The position numbers and the translations under genes were made by a program. Below the pieces are notes generated by a model. The model was given only the letters and a program-made list of their open reading frames with translations, ran no database searches and was not told where the DNA came from. From assembly GCA_030628575.1 (NCBI GenBank), contig DAOVQR010000038.1, positions 1 to 6,572 on the forward strand: 6,572 nt of DNA. The letters run 5' to 3'. How positions within the stretch are numbered: position 1 is the stretch's first letter; every line of letters starts with the position of its first letter. Below, piece after piece: positions 1 to 6,340 of this stretch. This DNA is from a bacterium. Its GTDB lineage: Bacteria; Patescibacteriota; UBA1384; JAMDBS01; DAOVQR01.

Positions 1-715
1 ATAGTCCTGTAAATATCCCCAAAGGGATAAATAGAAAATTTGCTAAATATAGCGGTTCTTGTGAAAATGCTTGAACTCGAGGAAACCCCAAAATTTCTTT
101 ACCATAGCCCTTCTTCAAACCAGTTATAACATTAGATAATCCTATAGTGTCTGCCGCAAATTGGAATAAAGCAAAAACACAAACAATTAATGTAGTCCAA
201 GATAATACTCTTATTACAATTTTTAACCTCTCTTTTGAATTAACAATATCTACTGTTATAAAGAACAATATTACAGTAAATAAAATAAATACAAATATAG
301 ATAAAGCTCTTGATTGGAAATGAGCATTAAAAATTGATAAAAATCCTGTTAGCAAAAATAATACAAGCGGCCATACTAAAGCATTATGATTAAATTTTTT
401 AACTGCGAATAGTTTTGATAACATCCAGGAAATTATTAACAATCCCCCTAAAAACTGATTGATTTTCAATGTCATAAATCCAACATCGAAACTAGGAATT
501 CTTTCGAACGGCAAAAAAAATATTATAAATAATAGTCCCAAAAATGGATTTTTTGTAAAATAATAAATAAGGGCAAACCCAACTAATAGTACTGGAATGA
601 TAAGTAAAGAAAATTCAGCATATAAAAATACTAAATATGACAAAATAAAACTAAACAGTATCACAGCAATAACAAAAATGATAGATTTTAAATTTTTATC
701 TATTTTTTCCCACAT
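1..715 (-). CDS. O-antigen ligase/polymerase-like membrane protein (partial, 3' end outside window)
   Basis: Open reading frame from ATG at 715 to the left edge; 238 residues are visible and the C-terminus is missing. It begins MWEKIDKNLK and is very hydrophobic, with likely membrane segments near residues 12-32, 36-53, 58-70, 88-104, 112-130, 138-156 and 168-188. After a loop comes RVQAFSQEPLYLANFL (residues 213-228), followed by another hydrophobic stretch. The PFERIP motif (69-74) and this loop resemble Wzy_C/O-antigen ligase-type proteins (WaaL or Wzy families), which join or polymerise lipid-linked glycans on the outer face of the cytoplasmic membrane. The start is firm: an in-frame TGA lies five codons upstream and no other ATG, GTG or TTG intervenes. 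Only a weak GAAAGA precedes it. It overlaps the preceding glycosyltransferase gene by 20 nt, so coupled translation is likely. Whether it is a ligase or a polymerase cannot be told from this part. Confidence 0.8.
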   Translation of the reverse strand, partial: MWEKIDKNLKSIIFVIAVILFSFILSYLVFLYAEFSLLIIPVLLVGFALIYYFTKNPFLGLLFIIFFLPFERIPSFDVGFMTLKINQFLGGLLIISWMLSKLFAVKKFNHNALVWPLVLFLLTGFLSIFNAHFQSRALSIFVFILFTVILFFITVDIVNSKERLKIVIRVLSWTTLIVCVFALFQFAADTIGLSNVITGLKKGYGKEILGFPRVQAFSQEPLYLANFLFIPLGIFTGL

Positions 716-1808
716 AATTATCTTTCAATAGTTCCAAAACAAATTCCTCTCCCTTTTTTATATTATCACAAACTAAATAATGTTTTTTGGCATATTCTAC
801 ACCTTGATTGCTTAATTTTTCGCGTAATTTGTCATTTAGAATTAATTTTTCAATATTTTTTGCCAATATTTTATAATCCCCTTCTTTAATTAATATTCCA
901 ACTTTTTTATCGGGAATATATTGCGGAATGGCTCCAGAATATGTTGAGATAATTGGCGTACCGCAGGCGATTGATTGAATATTAACCATACCAACTTGCT
1001 CAGCCCATATTTTTGTGGCGATTGATGGACTAACAGTAATCCATGCCTGTTGATAATATTTCGGTATATTTTTATTTTTAACTAAACCAACATATTCTAC
1101 ACTGGGTTCATTAGAAATTTTTTCTACTAAACTGCCAAAACCAACTACTTTTAATTTTAGATTTGGTATGTTTTGTCGTGCCAATCTTAATGCCCTAATT
1201 ATAGTATAAATCCCTTTTTGCGCTTCAACCCTCCCTACAAATAATAAAGTTGGATTTTTTAATTTAATTTTTTTATTTGGGTAAAATTCTTTTTCATCAA
1301 TCCCCCAAGTACCCCAAATCATTGGTTTGATTTTTTCTGATTTAATATGAACTTGTCTTAAATTCATTTGGGCGCCTTTATTCAATACAATAATAGTTTT
1401 TGCAGCTTTAGCATATTTGGACAGATACCATTTCATAAATTTTCCGAGTATTTTCCCAAATTTATTCTCAGCTGTAACATTTTCAAACATCGGAAAGAAA
1501 AACGGTATTTTATATTTCTGATAATATTTTAATACTGCCAATGAATTAAAAAATGCCGCCCGTGATGCATACGGTTCAGGCCCTTGAATAATATCTGGTT
1601 TTAACTCAATCAATTTATTATATAAATCAAAAGAATTTTTATATTGAACAGTATTTTTAAAATCTTCTTTAGTCATATCACCATAGCGCGCTAGGCGGTA
1701 CAAATGTATAACTTTAACCTTTAAAAAATATACTAATGCCGCGTGAGAATCACGTCTAATATCATCACTAACAATTATCATAGTAGGTTTTTTAATATCG
1801 CTCATCAT
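696..1808 (-). CDS. GT4 family glycosyltransferase (GT-B fold)
   Basis: 370 residues, normal length for a single GT4 enzyme, which moves a sugar from a nucleotide donor to a growing lipid-linked glycan at the inner membrane face. The N-terminal acceptor half (about 1-175) is divergent. The C-terminal donor half begins at TLLFVGRVEAQKG (187-199), carrying the typical R193 and K198 that contact donor phosphates. The motif region is EQVGMVNIQSIACGTP (270-285). The first Glu of the EX7E pair is present (E270), but the second is Gln (Q278, codon 975-977), which is uncommon. No signal peptide or membrane segment is seen. ATG codons occur at 1808 and 1805; AAGG at 1811-1814 is only 2 nt from the first but 5 nt from the second, so translation may start at 1805. 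It lies 8 nt after the fused glycosyltransferase gene and overlaps the next gene by 20 nt. The sugar and linkage cannot be predicted. Confidence 0.9.
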   Translation of the reverse strand: MMSDIKKPTMIIVSDDIRRDSHAALVYFLKVKVIHLYRLARYGDMTKEDFKNTVQYKNSFDLYNKLIELKPDIIQGPEPYASRAAFFNSLAVLKYYQKYKIPFFFPMFENVTAENKFGKILGKFMKWYLSKYAKAAKTIIVLNKGAQMNLRQVHIKSEKIKPMIWGTWGIDEKEFYPNKKIKLKNPTLLFVGRVEAQKGIYTIIRALRLARQNIPNLKLKVVGFGSLVEKISNEPSVEYVGLVKNKNIPKYYQQAWITVSPSIATKIWAEQVGMVNIQSIACGTPIISTYSGAIPQYIPDKKVGILIKEGDYKILAKNIEKLILNDKLREKLSNQGVEYAKKHYLVCDNIKKGEEFVLELLKDNYVGKNR

Positions 1809-1810
1809 AT

Positions 1811-1818
1811 CCTTTTTT
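1811..1818 (-). promoter_or_regulatory. Ribosome binding site between the two glycosyltransferase genes
   Basis: On the minus strand AAAAAAGG stands just before tandem ATG codons. It overlaps the stop codon of the upstream gene (TAA at 1817-1819), so a ribosome finishing that gene could restart here. Spacing favours the second ATG (5 nt) over the first (2 nt). Confidence 0.5.
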
Positions 1819-4051
1819 ATTCATTAAAAAATAAATCATTAATTTTTTTGAGCATTATATTTAACGAAAATTTATTTTTAACTCTTTCTCTCGCCTCTTT
1901 ACCCATTTTTCCTCTCAACTTTACACTACCTGCCAATTTTCTTATGGCCTTGGCAATATCTTGAGAATTGTATGGTTTAACAATAATTCCCGTCTTATTA
2001 TTTTTAATTACCTCGGGCATCCCGCCAATATCTGTAGCAATACATGGCTTACCCATAATCCCTGTTTCTACCAATACTATACCAAAGGATTCGCCCCAAA
2101 TGGAAGCTAAAACAAATACATCAATACTATTTATAAATTCCGGGATTTTTTTACGTTCAATACGACCTAAAAATTTTACCTTATTGAAAATATTTAATTC
2201 CTTACTTAGATTAATAAGTACTTTTCCCTGTGGTCCACCACCGACAATTTTCAATCTTAAATTCGAATCTTTTTGACTGGCAATTTTAAAACCTTCTAAT
2301 AAATATCTTATACCTTTATCTTCACTTAAACGACTAATAGTACCAATGATAATTTCTTTGGGATCTTTTTTAAACATTTTTCTTTTTATCCGACTGAATT
2401 CATTAACTTCAACACCATTATAAATTACTCTGATTTTGTCTGGTTTAACTCCCACTTTCATAAGACCTTGTTTGACTGCTTGAGATACTGCAATAATTTT
2501 AGCAAAATTAGATCCATATACATACAAAAAACGAAATGGATTTAAATATATGAATCTTCCCATTAGACGATGTTCCACAAAAAATACTTTCATCCCAAGT
2601 TTTTTAGCGAGAGGTGCAAGCAAAAACTTTTCATTCCAAGAAATTAAATATAAAATATCAATGTTTTTTTCTTTTTTCATTTTTTGAAGATATTTTTTAT
2701 ATTTAAAATAAATAAAAGGCCAAGTAAAAAAAAATTTAATAACGGATATTTTGGTTACTGCTTCCTCGCCACCAAAATCTAAATATTCTATTTCAAATCC
2801 TTCTTCTTTGGCTTTTCCTAAAAGATCTGGGCAACTGCCAGCAAAATACACTTTATGACCTTCTTTTCTTAGAAAATGTGCCATCTGCATAGTATGAACT
2901 TCGCCACCACTAAATCCATGGGTTTCAAACGGATTTTTAATAATTAAAATATTTTTCTTTTTATTCTCATTAATACCAAGAACTTTTTTATAAACTTGAA
3001 TCGTTGATTGGGCACATTTTTTCCAAGAAAATTTTTTTGCTTGGTTAACTGCTTTTCTGACAATAGATTTTTTATATTTTATATTTGTCGCTAAAATTTT
3101 CACAGAATCGACCCAACCTTTACGATCAGTGGGTGAAATCAAAATTCCCCCATTACCAATAATTTCTGCCAGTGAAGAAGTATTTGAAGAAATAACTGGA
3201 GTGCCACAAGCCATTGCTTCCAGTGGAGGCAAACCAAAACCTTCATAATAAGAAGGGAATAGAAATATTGTGGCATTTTTGTAAAGAATGATTTTTTCTT
3301 CCTCGCTCACATAACCTATAAATAATATCTTATCAGCTATTTTTAATTTGTTTGCTAAATTGAATAATTTATCATAATATTTATTCTTTTTACCCGCTAG
3401 AACTAATTTATAATCATTAAGGGTTTTTGAAACATCAAAAAATACTCTTATTAAAAATTCCAAGTTTTTTCGAGGATGTAATTCGGAAATACTAAAAAAG
3501 TATTCTGAATTTATACTGAATTTCTTTTTTATTTTATTTACTTTAATATCAGAAACTCTGTTGGCATTAAACAATTTATGATCTACTGCTAAAGGAATTA
3601 CTGTAATTTTATTTTTTGGAATACCTAAAAATTTTATAATGTCTTTTTTAGTATAATTAGAAATTGTAATTATATGATCTGCAAATTTATATGTGAATGG
3701 CATCCAATAAGAAAAAAAGGTTCTTGATGGTAATGATATACCTTTTGGATAATATTTAATTGCTAAATCGTGAACAGTAATAATTTTTTTTCCTTTATAG
3801 AAAACTGGTAAGGAAAAACATGGTTGATGAAGAATATCAACTTTTGATTGTTTTGCTTTTTTAGGAAACAAAAACTGATCCCAAATAAATCTTTTTGGAG
3901 TTGAAAGATCATTTTTATCAGTAGGTTTTAAAAGCAAATATTGATTATTTTTATCAATTTTTTTTAAATTAAATATAAGATTATTAACATAATTACCAAA
4001 ACCTGTTTTATGTTTGTGGGTAGTTTGTACATCAATTCCGATTTTCATCAT
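1817..4051 (-). CDS. Bifunctional protein: two fused GT4 glycosyltransferase domains
   Basis: 744 residues, twice the usual GT4 length, in one uninterrupted frame. Domain 1 (about 1-358) resembles the MtfB/WbaZ-like mannosyltransferase branch of GT4: GIDVQT near the start, TGFGNY (16-21), HD at 94-95, SELHPRKN (189-196) and YYEGFGLPPLEAMACGTP (268-285), with an intact EX7E pair E270/E278. A short charged linker (NENKKKN, 361-367) leads into domain 2 (about 368-740), a PimA-like GT4 with FSGGE (380-384), SRLSEDKG (573-580) and WGESFGIVLVETGIMGKP (652-669), again with an intact E654/E662. No in-frame ATG, GTG or TTG stands at the domain border, so domain 2 is not obviously made separately. The protein probably adds two successive sugars at the cytoplasmic face of the membrane; this is inferred. 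Tandem ATGs lie at 4051 and 4048 with GAAAGAG just upstream (4 or 7 nt away). The gene overlaps the flippase gene by 20 nt. Confidence 0.92.
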   Translation of the reverse strand: MMKIGIDVQTTHKHKTGFGNYVNNLIFNLKKIDKNNQYLLLKPTDKNDLSTPKRFIWDQFLFPKKAKQSKVDILHQPCFSLPVFYKGKKIITVHDLAIKYYPKGISLPSRTFFSYWMPFTYKFADHIITISNYTKKDIIKFLGIPKNKITVIPLAVDHKLFNANRVSDIKVNKIKKKFSINSEYFFSISELHPRKNLEFLIRVFFDVSKTLNDYKLVLAGKKNKYYDKLFNLANKLKIADKILFIGYVSEEEKIILYKNATIFLFPSYYEGFGLPPLEAMACGTPVISSNTSSLAEIIGNGGILISPTDRKGWVDSVKILATNIKYKKSIVRKAVNQAKKFSWKKCAQSTIQVYKKVLGINENKKKNILIIKNPFETHGFSGGEVHTMQMAHFLRKEGHKVYFAGSCPDLLGKAKEEGFEIEYLDFGGEEAVTKISVIKFFFTWPFIYFKYKKYLQKMKKEKNIDILYLISWNEKFLLAPLAKKLGMKVFFVEHRLMGRFIYLNPFRFLYVYGSNFAKIIAVSQAVKQGLMKVGVKPDKIRVIYNGVEVNEFSRIKRKMFKKDPKEIIIGTISRLSEDKGIRYLLEGFKIASQKDSNLRLKIVGGGPQGKVLINLSKELNIFNKVKFLGRIERKKIPEFINSIDVFVLASIWGESFGIVLVETGIMGKPCIATDIGGMPEVIKNNKTGIIVKPYNSQDIAKAIRKLAGSVKLRGKMGKEARERVKNKFSLNIMLKKINDLFFNE

Positions 4052-5510
4052 TTTTCTCTTTCTTTATCAAAGATAAAATCATATCTTTATTAACTGCACC
4101 TGTAAGAAAAATTAAACTTATATAGCTAATTATTCCGATGAATATTCGTATAAACAAATTTTGACTAGGGAAAAAATATATAATAAGTCCCATTATTATA
4201 GTTGAAATTAATGCTTTAAATAGTACAATATATTTAATTTTAAAATCAATATATTTATAGACAATTCTCACTGTTAATATAAGGACTAATATTTCTGTTA
4301 TTATAGTTGAAACAGTCGCCCCCATATAGCTGTATTTTGGAATCCAGAGAAAATTAAGTATTATGTTAACCAAAACTAAAATAATATATGCCGTAACTAA
4401 TTCTTTTTGTTTGCCTAAAGCTATTACAGTATTATTAAATAACACCACAATAAATGATAAACCTACAACAACAATAAGCATTTGCAAAACTAACACTGAA
4501 GTTGCTGGTTGACCAAAAAAAGTACCTACAGTATTAGCTGTAATAAATTCTGAACCAACAACTAATCTAATAATAGGATAAGCTAATATTATGGTTCCAG
4601 CCATTATTGGTAAAGCTAAAATAGATAGAAAATTAAAAGATTTTTGTAAAGTTGCTTCTACTCTTTTATCTTTTTGGGTAATATATCGGGTTAAAATCGG
4701 AAAAACATTTCCCATAAAAATTCCGGGGATTATTTGCAAAACTTCGATAATTTTATATGGTGCTCCATAAATTCCTACATCTTCACTGCTTTTCATTATA
4801 GAAAGCATAATAGTATCAATCTTAAAATATATGAGACCCAGAACTAATACTATCCCCATGGGTAGTGCTTTCCAAAACATCTTCTGCCAAAAATCAAAAT
4901 CAAAGGCAAAACGGAATTTAACATGTTTATGTCCTAAAATCATACTCAATATAAAATTAATGATATTACCAATTGTATATGCACTAAGAATAACAACCAA
5001 TGAGTATTGCATTTTGATAAACAATATTACAAAAATAAAAATAATAACCCGTCCAACAACTTCACTAATTGCTGATTTATACATTTCCAGCTGTGATTGA
5101 AAAACACCTACATAAGTTGAATTAAGGGTTGTCCAAAACCATCCAAAACCAATTACACCAATACCTAATTTTACAGTCATAGAATATTGAGGAATAAATA
5201 ATCCAATGATAAAAGCTAAAGTAAAAACTATAAAACCAATTACCGCTCTTAGAGTCATAGTGTTATTGACAATTTTTTCCATTCCTCTTTCTTTGCGGGA
5301 GATCTCCCGTACCATAATAATAAAAAACCCAAAATCAGCTAAAACTGCGGCAAAAGAAACATAGGCAAAAACAGTGGTATAGTTACCAAAACCTGATACG
5401 CCTAAATAACGAGTTAGGGCAGCAATTAATACCAAAGAAAGACCGGTGGTAATAATCTTACCAATTATTTGAAATCCTGTATTAAAAGCAACTTTACGTG
5501 TTAAACTCAT
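4032..5510 (-). CDS. Wzx-type polysaccharide flippase (MOP superfamily, COG2244)
   Basis: 492 residues, the usual length for polysaccharide flippases, which carry undecaprenyl-linked glycan units from the inner to the outer face of the cytoplasmic membrane. It starts MSLTRKVAFNTGFQIIGKII and continues with ALTRYLGVSGFGNY (31-44), both typical of the family's N-terminus. About 12-14 hydrophobic segments are spread over the chain. KIDTIMLS (230-237), followed by VGIYGAPYKIIE (245-256), is the usual central motif at the start of the second half-repeat. The tail is short and charged. It is the first gene of the operon and overlaps the fused glycosyltransferase gene by 20 nt. ATG at 5510 is the only sensible start, since the next Met (M66) lies beyond the first helices, yet no Shine-Dalgarno sequence precedes it; the 20 nt upstream are T-rich. 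Substrate not predictable. Confidence 0.93.
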   Translation of the reverse strand: MSLTRKVAFNTGFQIIGKIITTGLSLVLIAALTRYLGVSGFGNYTTVFAYVSFAAVLADFGFFIIMVREISRKERGMEKIVNNTMTLRAVIGFIVFTLAFIIGLFIPQYSMTVKLGIGVIGFGWFWTTLNSTYVGVFQSQLEMYKSAISEVVGRVIIFIFVILFIKMQYSLVVILSAYTIGNIINFILSMILGHKHVKFRFAFDFDFWQKMFWKALPMGIVLVLGLIYFKIDTIMLSIMKSSEDVGIYGAPYKIIEVLQIIPGIFMGNVFPILTRYITQKDKRVEATLQKSFNFLSILALPIMAGTIILAYPIIRLVVGSEFITANTVGTFFGQPATSVLVLQMLIVVVGLSFIVVLFNNTVIALGKQKELVTAYIILVLVNIILNFLWIPKYSYMGATVSTIITEILVLILTVRIVYKYIDFKIKYIVLFKALISTIIMGLIIYFFPSQNLFIRIFIGIISYISLIFLTGAVNKDMILSLIKKEKNDENRN

Positions 5511-5530
5511 AACAAAAAATATAAACGCAT

Positions 5531-5574
5531 GAACCGATGAACTTATAACTATTTTATATCTTGTTCTTCGGTTC
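5531..5574 (-). other. Hairpin in the flippase leader
   Basis: GAACCGATGAAC (5531-5542) pairs with GTTCTTCGGTTC (5563-5574) over 12 positions with a single T-T mismatch. The 20-nt loop holds a further 5-bp AT stem (5544-5548 with 5554-5558). It lies 20 nt before the flippase ATG and inside the leader predicted from the promoter at 5605-5613. On the minus strand the stem is followed by a T-rich but interrupted stretch, so it could act as an attenuator or only as a leader structure. It is not at the end of any plus-strand gene. Confidence 0.45.
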
Positions 5575-5604
5575 TTTAGTTTTTACGTTCTTAAGTTCAA
5601 ATAT

Positions 5605-5613
5605 ATTATATCA
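5605..5613 (-). promoter_or_regulatory. Extended -10 promoter of the polysaccharide operon
   Basis: On the minus strand TGATATAAT forms a perfect TGN-TATAAT extended -10 box. No good -35 box is found 16-18 nt further upstream (TTACTC is the best), which extended -10 promoters tolerate. Predicted transcription start is near 5598, giving a leader of about 88 nt before the flippase ATG at 5510. Confidence 0.55.
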
Positions 5614-5699
5614 TTTTTTAGGTTTGAGAGTAATTTTATAAACGCAAAATGATGAATTCAAAATGCAGAATTATAAAAATGGCGTGTTTTGACTTATTA

Positions 5700-5776
5700 T
5701 GGTGCCCACGACAGGAATCGAACCTGTAGTCTTTGGCTCCGCAAGCCAATGCTTTATCCAATTAAGCTACGTGGGC
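5700..5776 (-). tRNA. tRNA-Arg, anticodon GCG
   Basis: The minus strand folds into a full cloverleaf: acceptor GCCCACG/CGTGGGC, D stem GCTT/AAGC, anticodon stem TTGGC/GCCAA, T stem ACAGG/CCTGT with loop TTCGATT, discriminator A at 5703 and encoded CCA (5700-5702). The anticodon loop is TTGCGGA, giving anticodon GCG (5740-5742) for Arg codons CGC/CGU. The D-loop with GGATA resembles bacterial tRNA-Arg, supporting arginine identity. Most bacteria use ACG, edited to ICG, in this role, so GCG is unusual. G36-G37 is the sequence that TrmD methylates. No clear terminator follows; the flippase gene starts 190 nt downstream on the same strand, so read-through is possible. Confidence 0.95.
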
Positions 5777-5791
5777 ATATCCAACTGCCTG

Positions 5792-5817
5792 TCCGCCGTA
5801 ATTTTAGTGAAGGCGGA
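5792..5817. repeat. Small inverted repeat TCCGCC...GGCGGA
   Basis: TCCGCC (5792-5797) and GGCGGA (5812-5817) form a 6-bp GC stem around a 14-nt AT-rich loop. It is a GC island in very AT-rich DNA and lies 15 nt from the 5' end of tRNA-Arg, within its predicted leader. It has no T-run and no gene reads into it from the plus side, so it is unlikely to be a terminator. It looks like a dispersed palindromic (REP-like) element; this is inferred from its form. Confidence 0.4.
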
Positions 5818-5840
5818 AGCTATAGGCGCATATCAGAACA

Positions 5841-5869
5841 ATCTTACCAGAAAAAACATTGATTTTCAA
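5841..5869 (-). promoter_or_regulatory. Promoter of tRNA-Arg
   Basis: On the minus strand: -35 TTGAAA (5864-5869), exact 17-nt spacer, and -10 TAAGAT (5841-5846) preceded by TGG, an extended -10. Predicted start is near 5834, about 58 nt before the mature tRNA 5' end, so the leader would need RNase P trimming. Its -35 box shares base 5864 with the plus-strand promoter. Confidence 0.5.
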
Positions 5870-5887
5870 GATAAAATAGGATATAAT
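5859..5887 (+). promoter_or_regulatory. Promoter of the tRNA-Ser genes
   Basis: -35 TTGATT (5859-5864), 17-nt spacer, and -10 TATAAT (5882-5887), a perfect -10 box. Predicted start is near 5894, about 42 nt before tRNA-Ser(UGA). A weaker TATAAA at 5925-5930 lies too close to the tRNA and has no good -35. This promoter probably drives both tRNA-Ser genes, since none is convincing before the second. Confidence 0.6.
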
Positions 5888-5935
5888 CCATATTAGTTGT
5901 TGGTCATAAGTTATCAGTTGTTAGTATAAAATCAC

Positions 5936-6025
5936 GGAGAGATGGCAGAGTGGTCGAATGCGGCGGTCTTGAAAACCGTTAGGTGCGCAAGTGCCTCGTG
6001 GGTTCGAATCCCACTCTCTCCGCCA
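5936..6025 (+). tRNA. tRNA-Ser, anticodon UGA
   Basis: 90 nt including CCA. Acceptor GGAGAGA/TCTCTCC, anticodon stem GCGGT/ACCGT around loop CTTGAAA with anticodon TGA at 5970-5972 (reads UCA/UCG codons), and T arm GTGGG/CCCAC with loop TTCGAAT. Discriminator is G6022 and CCA is encoded at 6023-6025. The long variable arm typical of serine tRNAs is AGGTGC/GTGCCT closed by a GCAA tetraloop. Together with the anticodon this fixes the identity. Confidence 0.96.
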
Positions 6026-6031
6026 TTCGAC

Positions 6032-6051
6032 TTTCTGTTAGTAAACGGAAG
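6032..6051 (+). other. Hairpin just after tRNA-Ser(UGA)
   Basis: TTTCTGTT (6032-6039) pairs with AACGGAAG (6044-6051) through 8 pairs, two of them G-U, around an AGTA loop, starting 7 nt after the CCA end. A second small stem, TGGTC/GACCA with a TTC loop, follows at 6058-6070. Neither has a T-tract, so they are not intrinsic terminators. They may affect 3' processing of a precursor carrying both Ser tRNAs, or be remnants of repeats. Confidence 0.3.
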
Positions 6052-6084
6052 CGCCCATGGTCTTCGACCAGGAGATTAGAGAAT

Positions 6085-6107
6085 GTCCTGAGTGATAATC
6101 GAAGGAC
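6085..6107. repeat. Dispersed short repeat, copy 1 (GTCCTGAG...TCGAAGGAC)
   Basis: A 23-nt imperfect palindrome; TGTCCT (6084-6089) pairs with AGGACA (6103-6108). It resembles the family GTCCTGAG-CGAAGTCGAAGGAC that I recall as dispersed between genes in several bacterial groups; that recollection is unverified. A related copy lies at 6341-6367 in this window. Confidence 0.4.
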
Positions 6108-6168
6108 AAAAAAGGTTGGACGAAAAAGAAAAAAGAAAAGTTGATCAAAGGAATTTGGAAATAATAAT

Positions 6169-6258
6169 GGAGAGGTGGCAGAGTGGCCGAATGCAGCACA
6201 CTGCTAATGTGTTGAGCTCGTAAGGGCTCCGTGGGTTCGAATCCCACCCTCTCCGCCA
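6169..6258 (+). tRNA. tRNA-Ser, anticodon GCU
   Basis: 90 nt including CCA. Acceptor GGAGAGG/CCTCTCC, anticodon stem GCACA/TGTGT around loop CTGCTAA with anticodon GCT at 6203-6205 (reads AGC/AGU), and T arm GTGGG/CCCAC with loop TTCGAAT. Discriminator is G6255 and CCA is encoded at 6256-6258. The variable arm is GAGCTC/GGGCTC with a GTAA tetraloop. It is a close paralogue of tRNA-Ser(UGA) 143 nt upstream. No separate promoter is evident: the AT-rich sequence touching its 5' end is too close to serve as a -10 box. Confidence 0.96.
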
Positions 6259-6301
6259 ATCGACATTCTGTTTGCGATAACAAGTGGACCACTCATGATT
6301 T

Positions 6302-6331
6302 TTGATTAATTATTAAGAAAGAATATATCAT
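6302..6331 (+). promoter_or_regulatory. Possible promoter of the DUF262 gene
   Basis: TTGATT (6302-6307) and TATCAT (6326-6331) are separated by 18 nt and match the -35 and -10 boxes at 4/6 and 5/6 positions. Predicted start is near 6338, about 70 nt before the ATG at 6408. In such AT-rich DNA a chance match is possible. A weak stem AGTG/CACT at 6283-6293 followed by a short T-run might end the tRNA transcript just before it. Confidence 0.3.
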
Positions 6332-6340
6332 AAATTGAAA

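Noticed and set aside
1743..1964. Plus-strand frame of 73 codons
   Set aside because: Lies antisense over the end of the fused glycosyltransferase gene and the start of the next; low complexity, no family features.
1968..2276. Plus-strand frame of 102 codons
   Set aside because: Antisense shadow of GT4 domain 2 with no recognisable domain or ribosome binding site.
4831..5100. Plus-strand frame of 89 codons
   Set aside because: Antisense shadow within the flippase gene.
5640..5699. Terminator after tRNA-Arg
   Set aside because: Only a weak AAAA/TTTT pairing around CACGCCA is present; no GC stem with a T-run.
5699..5896. Plus-strand frame beginning MVPTTGIEPV
   Set aside because: It is the antisense translation of tRNA-Arg plus its leader. 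The TTGIEPV text comes from the T arm and is a well-known false protein.
6122..6140. Purine-only tract between the two tRNA-Ser genes
   Set aside because: Only 19 nt, in AT-rich DNA, with no partner sequence; no function can be argued.
6163..6168. AATAAT directly before tRNA-Ser(GCU) as a -10 box
   Set aside because: Transcription would start inside the tRNA, so it cannot be the promoter; co-transcription with the upstream tRNA-Ser is more likely.
6038..6292. Minus-strand frame containing AERVGFEPT
   Set aside because: It is the reverse translation of tRNA-Ser(GCU); the GFEPT text comes from the TTCGAATCCCA T arm. Classic misannotation.
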